This document shows positions 11,766 through 22,871 of a stretch of 64,000 bases of DNA, one piece after another. A program made the translations under genes and the position numbers. The first letter of the stretch is position 1; each line of letters opens with the position of its first letter. Origin of the DNA: Odiellus spinosus (taxonomy: Eukaryota; Arthropoda; Arachnida; Opiliones; Phalangiidae); NCBI GenBank assembly GCA_963920705.1, contig OY987227.1, forward strand, positions 9,775,602 to 9,839,601, read 5' to 3'. Below the pieces are notes generated by a model. The model did no database searches and was not told where the DNA came from. It was given only the letters and a program-made list of their open reading frames with translations.

Positions 11766-12063
11766 TTAAAAATCTGAAAGTAGGCTTAACACGGATCCAT
11801 GGAGTTTGATATCTCGCCGTTAACGAGTCTCCGGCCAACGAGAGTAGGAATAAAACACGCTCTTATCGTGTAATTTCGGGGAGGTTGTTTTACAGCGAGA
11901 TATAAAACATTACACGGATCTTTTTTAAGCCTACTTTCCGAATAAGTTAAACATTGATTTCTATGGCTTAACATCTGTATTTTTTTCTACTTTTGAAAAA
12001 GATACATTTTAAGGATTAAGGAATCGATAGAGAATCAATTGTCGGTTGCATTCTCTCTTTAAA
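11766..12063. mobile_element. Family A-related foldback MITE, copy 2 (diverged)
   Basis: GAAAGTAGGCTTAACACGGAT on the left faces ATCTTTTTTAAGCCTACTTTC on the right. The right end is GGTTGCATTCTCTCTTTAAA as in other A copies, preceded by AAGGAATCGATAGA. The centre differs from copy 1, so it may be a subfamily. Confidence 0.6.
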
Positions 12064-14160
12064 GAACACTCTGGTAAGAAAAGATGCTTCAGAACTATAG
12101 TAGGTTTCAATTCAATTTTGCAGCTGGTACAAAGCTACGAGACATTTTATCACCACGATTTGGTGTCCTATAACTATAAGATCAAAGTGGACAGCAGTTA
12201 CAACTTTGAACTATATAGAGTGTTTTAAACAACTACTTTATAACCGTATGAGACTTATCAATGCGTATCAATCCGCCTTAGTATATTGCAATAGATTGAA
12301 AAATTCCGTAACGGAAGTATACAGTACAATACATCTTTTATCCACGGAGATAAATTTACTACACTGGCAGGCTCGAATTAGGTCGAATATGTATCTCTCT
12401 ACCCCGCACCGTCTACGTTACGTCCTCTAACATCCCTACATTCAACAATTAATCGCTGGAGCACGAAGGGTGGGGGGAAGGGGGCGGAAACGGTTGACCA
12501 GGACCTTTAACGCTTGAAAAAATCGTTGGCGCGTGGTTGGCATCGACTGATCGCGTTGCGCCAAGACCCTACAAGAGAACGAGCCAGGAATGGGGGTGAA
12601 GGAACCACTCTGTGGTGAACGGCAAGCGAAACCGAGCGTAAGGATTGTACGTGTAACGCCTACGACGATAAAGAGAGTGTGAAACGGAAAATAGCTTTTT
12701 TAATCGTTACTTTTTGATCCTCCCAAAATTACTGAACAACTTCGATATCATTTACTAAAAACCAAAACCAAATCTAGAAAAATTATAGAAAAAAATAATT
12801 TGCATCGATTTATAGGAAATTATACCAATTATGTTTTAAGAAATATCGTAAAATAGGTTTAACCGTGAAAATCGCCTTAGTTGTCATTTGAAAACTAAAC
12901 ACAATAAAGTGGAAGTAGTTTGACCCAACTTTCCAAAATATTTTCACTATATTTTTGTAGTTTTTAAGGGCCATTTGTATTTAAAAATTACTACTAGTTT
13001 AAAATCGCCACTTTAAAAAAATTGCAATGGATATGCGCAAGTATGAAACAAAATTTGAAAAAATAAAAAATAGGAAAAATTATAAAATATCACCCTGCTT
13101 AGGACTACTGACGCCATACTAGTATCTCTCTCGAAATATATTGGAGCTTCGGGCTCGAATAAAACGGGAACTAGGGTCCTAGCCAATTTGCCGGATTTGG
13201 GGTGCTTGCCCCTGAAGTAAAATTTTATTGGCAGCAAAAATCATTTTCAGGGGTGCGTAAAACTAATTTTAGGATTTTCGAAACTCCGAGAAATTTAGGA
13301 GCTCGAGGCACGCGCTTCAATTCCATCACCAAATTCGGGCCTTGACCTCTATTACCTCAAGATATTTTTCTTGGTTCCTTTTTCTCTTACCTTTAAGAGA
13401 AGCGAACTTTAGAAAGCTATATAGTATAAGGATGGAATTGGGCAACGGGGTGGGCGGTATAGGTTGGGCGAAGGACTAAAGAGCCGCTCGCCCGAGACAT
13501 CGAAAGCGCGGAATTGATGTGACAGGGTGCTGAGCGATGGCTCTACCCGGGTATAGTCGCTTCTACAACAAAAAATAATAATAATAAAAAAGAATGATGA
13601 AAAAAATTGGGATGGTAAGAAGCTGGAACACGAGATCCAGTGGTTGGTGTATAAAGTTCCATCAGGGTGGTTGAGAGATGATTTTTTATCTTACACTCTT
13701 CTCTTACAAGAAATAGACACAGTCTTATATTTCGTTTGTTGTTTTCTTCAGCCCGCGGAGACAACTAGGGCGTGTTAAGTTTTCGATTATAAACTCGAGT
13801 CGATGGTGAAATCAAGAGTAAAGAGATAATAGAAAGTTTAAAGCTTTGGGACAGTTGTTTTTTTGGTTCCCGTACAGATTTCGTACTTTGGTTCAATTAA
13901 TAAGCTTAACTAGATAACCTAAAACCATTAGGTGAAACCAGAAAAGAACGAAGATATAATTAAGATGTACGTAGTGTCAGATTCTCCAATGCTTTACTCT
14001 AACATCTCTTTTGTAAAAAGTATGACAATATGAAAAAAGTTTTTTTTAAAGTTACTTTGTCGTCAATTGTTTCTTAACCAGTAATCTATTTAAATCTAAT
14101 TCTGAGGTTTTAATTGATACCGTTCGAGCGCATGTAGGGTCGATCTTTATTGATCCCTTC
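12064..14160. other. Gene-free stretch with a short G-rich patch
   Basis: The stretch is mostly AT-rich. About 12455-12665 is richer in G and C, with several CpG, but carries no open frame or splice signals I can support. Nothing else was recognised. Confidence 0.4.
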
Positions 14161-14396
14161 AAAGGGATGTGAGAAAAAAAAAGAGGTTTCGACATCCGCG
14201 TCATGATGACGTAAATTTGGGAACCAATAAGATACCAGACTGATTTTTAAAGCTTTATGCCTAGTAAAGGAATGGACAGAAAGGGATATGAGAAAAATAT
14301 ACGGTTTCGTCATCCGCGTCACGATGACGTAAACTGGGGAACCAATAAGATACCAGGCTGATTTTTAAAGTTTTAGGCCTAGTGAAGGAATGGAAA
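14161..14396 (+). repeat. Tandem duplication of a ~119-bp unit with CRE-like and CCAAT motifs
   Basis: Units 14161-14279 and 14280-14396 match over nearly their whole length. Both hold CATCCGCGTCA(T/C)GATGACGTAAA, then GGGAACCAATAAGATACCAG, then TGATTTTTAAAG and GGAATGGA. TGACGTAA resembles an ATF/CRE half-palindrome and CCAAT is a promoter-type box. Any regulatory role is inference only. Confidence 0.75.
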
Positions 14397-15959
14397 AAAC
14401 CAGCTAATTCTCTCCGAATTAAAATAAATGATATACTAATATATTCTAAATTAATGTATTAATTTCCATTGTCTCGTTATGTCAATACCTGTCAAATTAA
14501 ATCAATGCACATACGAAGATAAATTTTCACGTTTAAACTTAAAAAATTCAACTTATTCAAATTATCGTAATTAAAACAGATTTGCAATCATTATTTGACT
14601 TCATTAAATTTCTCTAATTATATCCGGAATATTCAAATAAACACACACAATCGTGAAAATATATTTGCATTGAAAGAAACAGCAATTAACCAAAAACTCA
14701 TTTGTGCACTTAAGGGGAAATTACAACAATCAGAGAAAAATCTTAATTGGGAAATAAACATCCATTGCGAAGCTTAGAAATGATTAAAAAAAAAAGAAGT
14801 GATAAAGAAATGCTCTTGGTTATTATATCTGGCGATTGAGAATACTATAAAGCCATCAAACATTTAAAATTCAAATTAGACAGTAATTTTTGGTTTGAAA
14901 TATATTTTTGTAATATTAAGATTAGTTAAAATATGTCTACTAAATAACGCGTTACCATCCCTTTAAGTAATATCATCTCGGATAAACCTTGATTCTTCTA
15001 GCAAAATATTTACTTTGTACCTTAATGAAGTACAAGGATCGTACTGATATTTATAGAAACTTAATTAACCGTTAGACCATATCAAGGGGTAATACTTAGA
15101 GAAAGGATAAAAGAAAATGAGTAAATAGGAATCTCTTAAAGTAAAGCGGTCACCAAATTATATTTTTATTTTATCATACTAATAAAACGCCTTATTCAAA
15201 ATTACCTCAGGGTAGAAGCGTGCGAAAGGAACTTCAAAATGAAAATAAGGGTAATTGTTATCCGATATACGACGTAATTTATTTTTTCTGGAACGTAATT
15301 AACGATACTTTTCATACGAAAAGTTGAACTTTCTAGATTAAGTACTTCTAAAAAAAACCCCACGCGAAATCGATCCTATCACTGCTGGCAAAACGCGCGA
15401 GAATCAACCGTAGTCTATACAATAGCGAATTAAATCACGTGACCATATTGATGACGTATTGCGGGGAATATTTATCTTAAAAGCTCCGATTATAAAATAC
15501 GTATTTTTACAGTCGCCATAATTATTTCTATGACTTTTTTTAACGATCTCTGCGAAATTGATACTCAATTTCCATTTGGAGTTCATGAAAAATCCGTGAC
15601 AGCTTCACTTTAATTAGAAAAAAAGATGCTCAATCGACGGCGTGTTCGAGAAAATCTCGAGGGTCCCTGGAGCTAAGGCGCAATCGGTGATATAATTAGA
15701 AACGAGATAGACCATATGCCCGATATCACGCCAGTTATCTCGAGTAGTATCAGTACTTCCAAAAAAGATGGAGAAAACGAAAATAATGCTTGGGAATTAA
15801 CTAATCCGAATTTGAGAGATAGAGAAAGAAGTCGTAAAAATAATATAAAAAATGGTTTGCTTAGATTAAAGTGAAGGCGTTACTATTTTCATATTGCCAA
15901 AAACTATTCAATGCCCAATTTAAGCGGTCGAATAACATACTTCCCACCAAAGAGGATTT
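14397..15959. other. Gene-free stretch
   Basis: AT-rich. The short open frames at 14595-14777 and 15404-15586 have no recognisable domain. Nothing else was seen. Confidence 0.45.
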
Positions 15960-16362
15960 CTTTAGCCTCGTTCACACTTGAAGGCAAAAATCGGTTCCAA
16001 AATCAGTTCGAAGCGTTTTCCGTTTTCCCTGGTTCACACGCTGACAAGACGGTTCGCGGCCGTTCGCCCCAGTTCGACCTAAGCCAAGGCTTAGCGTCGT
16101 TTTAAAAAATGCCCAGAATTTAAAATTTTTAAATAGTTATCTCAAACTAATTAGTAAATCGTGTTTGTAACTCGTTGGTTTATAATATTTGACAGAAAGT
16201 ATAATTTTAATCGCGTTATTTTAAGATTTAGAACCGAAGCGACTTGGCCAAGCTGCTTCCCGAACCAACACGAACTGATTTCTCACGTTGGTTTGATAAC
16301 CAGTTATATAAATCGAACCGCAACGAAGCGCATTTAGGCCTATGTATGAACGAGGCTTTATA
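15960..16362. repeat. Family E-related fragments, interrupted
   Basis: Pieces at about 15965-16095 (CTCGTTCACACTTGAAGGC, TTCCAAAATCAGTTCGAAGC) and 16228-16362 (AACCGAAGCGACTTGG, ATTTAGGCCTATGTATGAAC) resemble the ends and body of the family E repeat. AT-rich DNA separates them. The match is poor, so this is a tentative, degraded copy. Confidence 0.35.
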
Positions 16363-17069
16363 AACTCTAGAAGATTTGAAATCATCCACGAGATTTTTAG
16401 TCGGAGAGCGATGGACGGAAATTTGATTTCCCAAGAAAATAGTTCATGATTTTGATCTCAACGGCTTACTACCAGTATACAGCTCAAAACAATTCCAATA
16501 TATAGGCGATGGCTTCATTTTAAGTGAGTAAAAACACTTCTAAAGAACATACGCCTATTGTTAACATCGGAGCAAAATCTTCAATGTATAACCTCACTCA
16601 ACAATTATACGTTAGAAGTTTGTCCAAATGAAAAAAAACTGATTTGTCTTTCAAAGAAAGAAATCAGCCATAAAAAAAATTTCATTTTATCGATTTCTTA
16701 TCGATTAATGTAACTTACTCGATCGGAAAGTAGTCTTTACTGTCGAAATGAAGGCGCGCTTCTTCGCGTGATTCTCGGGAGAATCGTTAAAGGGAGGGTG
16801 AAGACGAAAAATGAGTTGTTTTATTGGTTGTGCCTCTAAAAAAATACTTATTTTGCAACGAAGTTACGGGCAACCGCAGAGACGTAGCTGCTCGGGATGG
16901 TTGCCAAGACAACACATAAAAATTAAAATTAATTGAATGAATTACGGGTAAAAAAATGAATAATATAATAATTATAATAAAAATTAAGGTTAATTTTTCC
17001 AGAGAAAGTCGGAAATGAATAAATATCATTATTGTATAGTAAAGCCTACTTTCCAAGTAAATTAATAAA
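16363..17069. other. Gene-free stretch
   Basis: AT-rich. At 17041-17060 AAGCCTACTTTCCAAGTAA resembles the inner right arm of family A copy 2, so a fragment of that family may lie just before copy 3. Nothing else was recognised. Confidence 0.4.
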
Positions 17070-17463
17070 TTTAAAGAGAAAATTCAATCTAACAACAAGT
17101 ATTTTTTATCGATATTCCTTATCTTTTAAATAGGACAAATTAAACTAGAAAAAAATTAAAGCTTACCATCAAAATAGGCTTAGATATCATAAACTCCCCT
17201 TATAAGGGCTAGCGACCAATCACATGGATCATGGAGATCCTACATTCCCCATATAAGAGATATCGATCAATGTCATTGGTTGCTAGTCCTTATACGGGGA
17301 ATTTAGATAATCTCCACGAATCCAGCTAAGCCTATTTTGATGGTAAGATTTAAATTTATTTATAGTTTAAATTTTTTTATTTTTTTACTGTTGGATTAGG
17401 CCTATTTAAACGATAAGGAATCGATAGAATATCACTCGTGATCAGGTTCAATTCCCCCTTTAA
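17070..17463. mobile_element. Family A foldback MITE, copy 3
   Basis: The left end TTTAAAGAGAAAATTCAATC faces the right end TTCAATTCCCCCTTTAA. Inner arms are CAAAATAGGCTTAG and CTAAGCCTATTTTGATGG, with CTTATAAGGGCTAGCGACC facing GGTTGCTAGTCCTTATACGG. Both arms carry the TATCGATTCC-like and TTTAAATAGG-like blocks found in the other copies. Confidence 0.8.
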
Positions 17464-18180
17464 CAATCACTTGAAGAGAGTAGTAAGAAAGGATGGTTTT
17501 TAAAATAAGAGACGCGGGAATCCCAAGTGTAATTATTTCCGGCTTCCGTCGCGGCAGCAGCGTCAGACAGTTGCGAGTTTTTCTTTCTACGAAACTGTTT
17601 CCGTTTTCGTATCTTGGTTAAAACGCGCCACAATAATAAAAAAAAGTATTAAAAATAAATACCAACTTCTCGAAAGAATAAAAGTCGGGTTTTACGAAAA
17701 GCACTTAGTGATAAGTTAGTTATAAGTAATCAGGTACTTATTTCGCGATAAATTTAATTATTAAAGCTGCCGCATGTCTTACAATCTCGAGAATTCAATA
17801 ATTTATTTATAGAAAAAGCTGAAGTTGATTAATAAACAACGTTGACCTTAAGAAAAAAGGAGAACTCATTAAATATTCTCTTAAAATATTCCATTTTTCT
17901 CATCTAATTCGGCGTATTTTTTTTAAAATTCGATATACGAACTAACATCGGCAATATGTATAATTTTTTACGTCTGTCGGTCGGGAACGCTTCAAATATA
18001 TCACTCTCGAAAGCGAGTCTTTGAAATTTCAGACCTTTTTTTTTTTTGTGAACCTACCGGTAATTTCGTGAGATAAGCATTTATATTTTTTGATCCTCGA
18101 AGGGTACATGTTAATATAAAATATAACGAACCTCAACTTCACGTGAACATTTTCCTTATAAAGTTATTTTAGAAACTTAA
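17464..18180. other. Gene-free stretch
   Basis: AT-rich. No open frame or repeat of note was recognised. Confidence 0.4.
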
Positions 18181-18320
18181 ATTACTAGGTAATTTATCTA
18201 TTAAATTACAGATAAATTACTAGGTAATTTATCTGTTAAATTACAGATAAATTACTAGGTAATTTATCTGTTAAATTACAGATAAATTACTAGGTAATTT
18301 ATCTGTTAAATTACAGATTT
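18181..18320 (+). repeat. Four tandem copies of a 35-bp hairpin-forming unit
   Basis: The unit ATTACTAGGTAATTTATCTG followed by TTAAATTACAGATAA starts at 18181, 18216, 18251 and 18286. Copies are nearly identical, with one A/G change in unit 1 and a changed end in unit 4. Each unit contains the inverted pair AATTTATCTG and CAGATAAATT around an 8-base loop, so the array could form a row of hairpins. Confidence 0.9.
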
Positions 18321-18642
18321 AAAACTATCAAAGTATCTGCTTTCTCTTTAATACACTTTTGGATTTTTTTGAAACCATAGTTAAAGAGAAATCCAATTTA
18401 CTTTAAAAGAGCGACCAAATTTATATTTCAAGAACTCAGTTTCGGCATCGCTAGGTATATACCAGTATCCTACAGTACAATGTTAAAGACAAAAGTAGAA
18501 TTTTACGAGTGGCAGTAAAAAGATAATATAACTCGGATCTTCGAGGTTTTAAGCAACAAGAAAAAACAGTTACGACATAGAAAGTATACTAGGACAAAAA
18601 AGGATAAGAAAATAAAATAAAAAACTATATATAGACAGTATC

Positions 18643-18980
18643 ATAAAGGGAGAATGCAACCTAACAGTCGATTCCTTATCGTTTAAATATGCCTAATACA
18701 TCAGTAAAAAAAAATTTAACGAAAAATATATTTTTTAGCTTACCCGGATTAGCAGGATTCATGGATAAGGGCTAGCGACCAATCGAATGTTATTGGAAGT
18801 CTAGTGGAGGTCTCATTCGCTCGAGATAAAATCAGGATCTCCATGAATCCAGCTAAGCCTATTTTCTGGGTAAGTTTCAAATTTATTTCTAGTTTAATAT
18901 TTGTTTGTATTTTTTTAACTGGTGGATTAGGCCTAAGGAATCGATTAAAAATCACTTGTTAGGTTGCATTTTCCCTTTAA
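18643..18980. mobile_element. Family A foldback MITE, copy 4
   Basis: The left end ATAAAGGGAGAATGCAACCT and the right end AGGTTGCATTTTCCCTTTAA are inverted. The inner arms carry GGATTCATGGATAAGGGCTA and ATGAATCCAGCTAAGCC. The central part is shorter than in copies 1 and 3. This copy best defines the termini of the family. Confidence 0.8.
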
Positions 18981-19494
18981 GTGGAGCTCTTTCGTATTTT
19001 TTTTTTTTTTTTATTATGTGAGCGTAAAGGAACATTCCTTAACTTAATGAAGTTTGCATAAATATAAAAGATGAGGTGGATTGATACAATGAGATAAATG
19101 TTCATAGGGAAAAAGTAATCGTTTGAACTCACCATGAACACGTATCAGCATTGTCAGTGTTATTATACTTTACGCTATAAGGGCTCCATTTATTTCATTC
19201 CTGCCTTCCAAGCTTAGTTACATCTTTGAAATGGATTGAAAATTCCATTGTAAAACCGTGTTTTCATCGGGAATTCATTCACGTTTCAACGTTGTAATTC
19301 CTAATGCGAATCTACGGAAATTTCCTTACACAACTATAGCCTAGTAGATTCTACCTCGACCTGGCAGCAGGAGCTAAATTAGGATCGCTCCATCATATAG
19401 TCATTAAATTATATATAATAGTACTCTAGTCTTGTTAGGGCTGCAAATTCAAGGTGCTATGAAATTATTTTAAATAGATAATGAAGACGATTAA
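18981..19494. other. Gene-free stretch
   Basis: AT-rich, with a short T run near 19000. Nothing was recognised. Confidence 0.4.
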
Positions 19495-19605
19495 AGTTTA
19501 AGTTTTAAATCTCTAATTCCCTCTTCTCGTCTTCAAACCAGGCATAATTAACCAAGGTTTAATTCGATTTAACCGAGGTTTATTGAACTAAGGCTATTTA
19601 TTTAT
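19495..19605. mobile_element. Left arm of a family J foldback element split by the LINE
   Basis: It contains CTCGTCTTCAAACCAGG and TAATTCGATTTAACCGAGGT, then TATTTATT. These are inverted relative to the right arm at 24305-24400, which has ACCTCGGTTAAATCTGATTA and CCTCGTCTGAAAAGGG. The LINE lies between the arms, close to the middle of the palindrome. Confidence 0.65.
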
Positions 19606-19776
19606 ATATCTTGGAGGGAATGCAGGCTGCTAAGCCAATAAGCTTATAAGCAACCGCCCAAAAAAAAAAAAAAATAATAAAAAACAAAACAAAAACATAA
19701 AAAACTAGGAGTACATGGAAAAAAATAATTTGGAAAAACAGTAAAAAACAAACAAAACCAAAAAGTAATAAACAAT
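19606..19776 (-). other. LINE 3' untranslated tail
   Basis: The region downstream of the ORF2 stop is T-rich on the - strand and includes a long T run (19660-19674 on + as A). It ends around GATATATAAATAAATAG. CR1/L2-type LINEs typically end in short A/T microsatellite-like repeats rather than poly(A), which fits. Confidence 0.5.
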
Positions 19777-22677
19777 TTAGAGACGAGATAGAATCCATTT
19801 GGATATTGTAGTTCGAAAACTCTTTGATGTCGGTAACAAAAGATATTCTTCGGGCAGCGAGTTCCAGTCGTTAATGACCCGTACTGTAAAGTGGCTTGAT
19901 TTCGCAAAAGATTTTGCCTGGGGTTTCGCGAGCTTGGCGGAGTGACCTCTAGTACGACAATTTGTAGATGGTATGAACAGTTTCGTGGTGTCGTGATGTA
20001 CTTTTCCCGTGTAAATATCATAGAGGTAAACCAGATCATTGATGCGTTGCCTGACGCCCGGAGATTGAAGATTTAGTTTTAAGTCACGGGTAGCTGGTGG
20101 TAGATGACTAAGGCCCTTTGTGATTTTAGTGAACCTGTTGTGAGCCTTCAAGAGCTGAGTTTGTTGAGTAGCCCGCGGTGGTTTCCAAATGACAGATGCA
20201 AAGTCAATTAAAGGCAGAATCAAAGAGTTGTATATGGTTCGCATGAGAAGAGGAGAGTGATGGCAGAAATTTCTCCTTGTTAGTCCTGAGACGCTGTTAA
20301 TTCGTTTAGATACTGTTTGAACATGTGAGCTGAACACGAATTTTTCGTCGACGAAGACTCCCAAATCACGCGCAGAAGTGGCCTTAGACAATTGAGTATC
20401 ATCCATTACGTACGGGAAATGATTATTTTTTGAACCCAAGTGAAGGACTGCGCATTTCCCGATGTTAAATGTCATTCCGTTGGAGGACGCCCACGCGATG
20501 ACGGTAGAAAGATCTTCTTGGAGTAACAGACAGTCATCGTGATGCGAGATTGACTTATACAATTTAGCGTCGTCCGCAAAGAGTAAAACTTTAGAATGTT
20601 TGACCCCAGAAGGTAGAGAGTTGATAAACATGGAAAATATTAGCGGACCAAGCACGGATCCTTGAGGAACTCCACTAAGGATCTCAAGGTAAGGAGAAGC
20701 GTAACCCTTGTATACTACGCGTTGAAGGCGATTCGAGACAAAGTTCATTAGCCAAGAAAGGGCATTCCCAGAGATACCGGCACTTGTCAAGGACAATCTT
20801 ATGGCTGATATTGGTATGGTATCGAACGCTTTGGCAAAATCGAGATATATTATGTCAACTGCCAAACCAGAATTGAGCCACTCAACCCAGTCACTCGTGG
20901 CCATCAGAAGGTTGGTCACGCATGATTTTTTGCGGAGAAACCCGTGCTGAGAAGAGTGAAAGTACTGCGTGGCTTCGAGGTGTTCTTCGAGTTGAATCTT
21001 CACTATACGTTCACACGTTTTACCAACTTGACTCGTTAAGCATATGGGCCGAAAGTTTTCCCTATCAAGGCGACTTCCCTTCTTATGGATAGGAGTAACA
21101 TCTGCTATTTTCCAGTCCCTTGGAACAATGCCGGTAGAAAATGATCTATTAAATATGACTGTCAGCGGAGCGCAGAGGGACAGAGCCAATTCACGCAACA
21201 GATTAGGATGAAAATTGTCAGCACCGGGAGACTTCGAAACATCAATAGACGTTAGTTGACTAAACACGTCCTGCTCCGAGCAGAAAAGAGATTCTAGTTT
21301 GCGAGACTCTAAGTGCTCGTCGGGCTGAATTCCAAGGGGTGGGCTATCGATAACATTGGACGAAACTTGCGCAAAGTGAACGTTAAATAATTCAGTAATT
21401 TCTTGAGTATTGGATGTTAGTGAGCTATCTGGCCTCTTCAGTTTTGATATTTCAAATTTACATGATCTTTTTCTATTGACGTAGCTGTAGAAAGCCTTAG
21501 GGTTGGACTTGATCATGGAAGTTAAGCGGGAATCTTTCTTCCTCTGAGCTTTTCGAGCAGCGTTGGTGTAGCCGTTACGGGCTTTCTTGTAGTTGTTGTA
21601 AGCAGCGTCAATTAGAGCGTTGCTAGCATTCCGTTTTTTCAGCCTCGTATAGCGTCCCCAAGTCCTCGCCTTAAGTGTGTAAGACTTTGTAGAACGAATA
21701 TTAAGGGGAAGGCGTGCCACTGGTATAGTACGGAATGGAACGAATGAAGAGACGCCGCATCGTAAAATTGAACAAAAGTTGCCCCAGCAACCATCAAGTG
21801 TCGAATCGGAGAGTTCCACATCCCAGTCTTGTTGGAATAAAAACTTGCTGAAGTTGTCATAATCACCCTTAAAATAGTCTCTTGTTCTCCGATGAGAAAG
21901 TGAGGGCGAAACCACCGGAAAAGCACAGTGGAAGCTCACAACGTCATGGTCACTATTTCCTACTGGTGGATGGTTACTGATGTTGTAGACAAGTAGCTCG
22001 TCAGATACCAGGATAAGGTCTAATACGTTAGAGGAAGTACGGCCAGTGCGTGTGGGCGTGGAAACCATTTGGTGAAGCTGCAAGTCTTGCACTTGTTCTA
22101 AAAAGTCTTTCGTTGGTAATGTAGCACCAATCTTGGCAGTGGCTGTTGCCCAGTTGATCTCCGGATAGTTAAAGTCTCCTAGTAGTAGGACCTTATAACA
22201 ATGACGCAAACTGTAGTCGTTAGCATATTTCAGCACGAGACGAACTTGTTCATGATTATCAAAAGACGGAGAACGGTAGAGCAATACGAGGAGGAGAGTC
22301 TCAACGTCATTGGAGCAGAGTACGGTCAAAAAATCTAAACCGACAGTGGAAGACCAGAGATCAGCGAGATCCGGGTGAATAAGGCAAATGGCTTCAGTGA
22401 TGAAGTCGGAATGCACATAGAGAGCTACGCCGCCACCTGTTGATGAGGTGAGACGATCACGGCGAAAGAAGGAAAACGAGTTGATAGATCGTTCGCTGTC
22501 GATGATTTCGGGCTTAAGCCAAGTTTCAGTGACGGCCACGATTTGTGCTTGATGAATACTGACTAGTGAAGTTAATTCGCCAAACTTGTATTGACCGCAC
22601 ATACTCTGGATGTTTATGAGAAGTATGACGGAAGAGAGCGTTGAGCAGCTAATGACCGGGTAAAAAGGGTTTGCCAT
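19777..22677 (-). CDS. LINE ORF2: apurinic-type endonuclease and reverse transcriptase
   Basis: Counting from the first ATG at 22677, the product is 966 residues. The N-terminal endonuclease nicks target DNA. Its motifs are NIQSM near 22, TETW at 50-53, GGGVALYV near 81-88, YRSP near 134, LLGDFNYPEINW near 165-176 and SDHD at 242-245. The reverse transcriptase copies LINE RNA from the nicked end. Its motifs are HKKGSR near 531, NFRPICL near 541, HGFLRKKSC near 578, YLDFAKAFD at 611-619, SGVPQGSVLGPLIF at 668-681 and the catalytic FADD at 700-703. Length and order are as in CR1/L2-type ORF2. The frame is open upstream to about 22965, overlapping the ORF1 end by ~90 bases in the -1 frame. The true N-terminus may therefore come from frameshifting rather than this ATG. 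Confidence 0.95.
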   Translation of the reverse strand: MANPFYPVISCSTLSSVILLINIQSMCGQYKFGELTSLVSIHQAQIVAVTETWLKPEIIDSERSINSFSFFRRDRLTSSTGGGVALYVHSDFITEAICLIHPDLADLWSSTVGLDFLTVLCSNDVETLLLVLLYRSPSFDNHEQVRLVLKYANDYSLRHCYKVLLLGDFNYPEINWATATAKIGATLPTKDFLEQVQDLQLHQMVSTPTRTGRTSSNVLDLILVSDELLVYNISNHPPVGNSDHDVVSFHCAFPVVSPSLSHRRTRDYFKGDYDNFSKFLFQQDWDVELSDSTLDGCWGNFCSILRCGVSSFVPFRTIPVARLPLNIRSTKSYTLKARTWGRYTRLKKRNASNALIDAAYNNYKKARNGYTNAARKAQRKKDSRLTSMIKSNPKAFYSYVNRKRSCKFEISKLKRPDSSLTSNTQEITELFNVHFAQVSSNVIDSPPLGIQPDEHLESRKLESLFCSEQDVFSQLTSIDVSKSPGADNFHPNLLRELALSLCAPLTVIFNRSFSTGIVPRDWKIADVTPIHKKGSRLDRENFRPICLTSQVGKTCERIVKIQLEEHLEATQYFHSSQHGFLRKKSCVTNLLMATSDWVEWLNSGLAVDIIYLDFAKAFDTIPISAIRLSLTSAGISGNALSWLMNFVSNRLQRVVYKGYASPYLEILSGVPQGSVLGPLIFSMFINSLPSGVKHSKVLLFADDAKLYKSISHHDDCLLLQEDLSTVIAWASSNGMTFNIGKCAVLHLGSKNNHFPYVMDDTQLSKATSARDLGVFVDEKFVFSSHVQTVSKRINSVSGLTRRNFCHHSPLLMRTIYNSLILPLIDFASVIWKPPRATQQTQLLKAHNRFTKITKGLSHLPPATRDLKLNLQSPGVRQRINDLVYLYDIYTGKVHHDTTKLFIPSTNCRTRGHSAKLAKPQAKSFAKSSHFTVRVINDWNSLPEEYLLLPTSKSFRTTISKWILSRL

Positions 22678-22871
22678 GGGATTCAGACGCGATGATGTAG
22701 GAGATAAGTGATCAGTGATTAAAGAGGCAGAAGCCGGTGAAGACGCATCCAATAGAGAGGTAGTAACGGACAATGTTAGTGGGGCGGAGCGTAATTGAGA
22801 CGGGTGAGTGGGTATACACGGTGGAACCTGGTGGGTGAGTTGGGATTTGACCGAAGATTGTGAAAGCGAAA

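Noticed and set aside
12455-12665. GC-richer patch as a CpG-island promoter
   Set aside because: No gene, start site motif or open frame lies near by. The patch is short.
18181-18320. 35-bp array as a CRISPR array
   Set aside because: The repeats are contiguous with no unique spacers, and the genome is eukaryotic.
19644-20039. 131-codon - strand frame overlapping the ORF2 3' end
   Set aside because: It is an alternative-frame shadow of ORF2 and the T-rich LINE tail.
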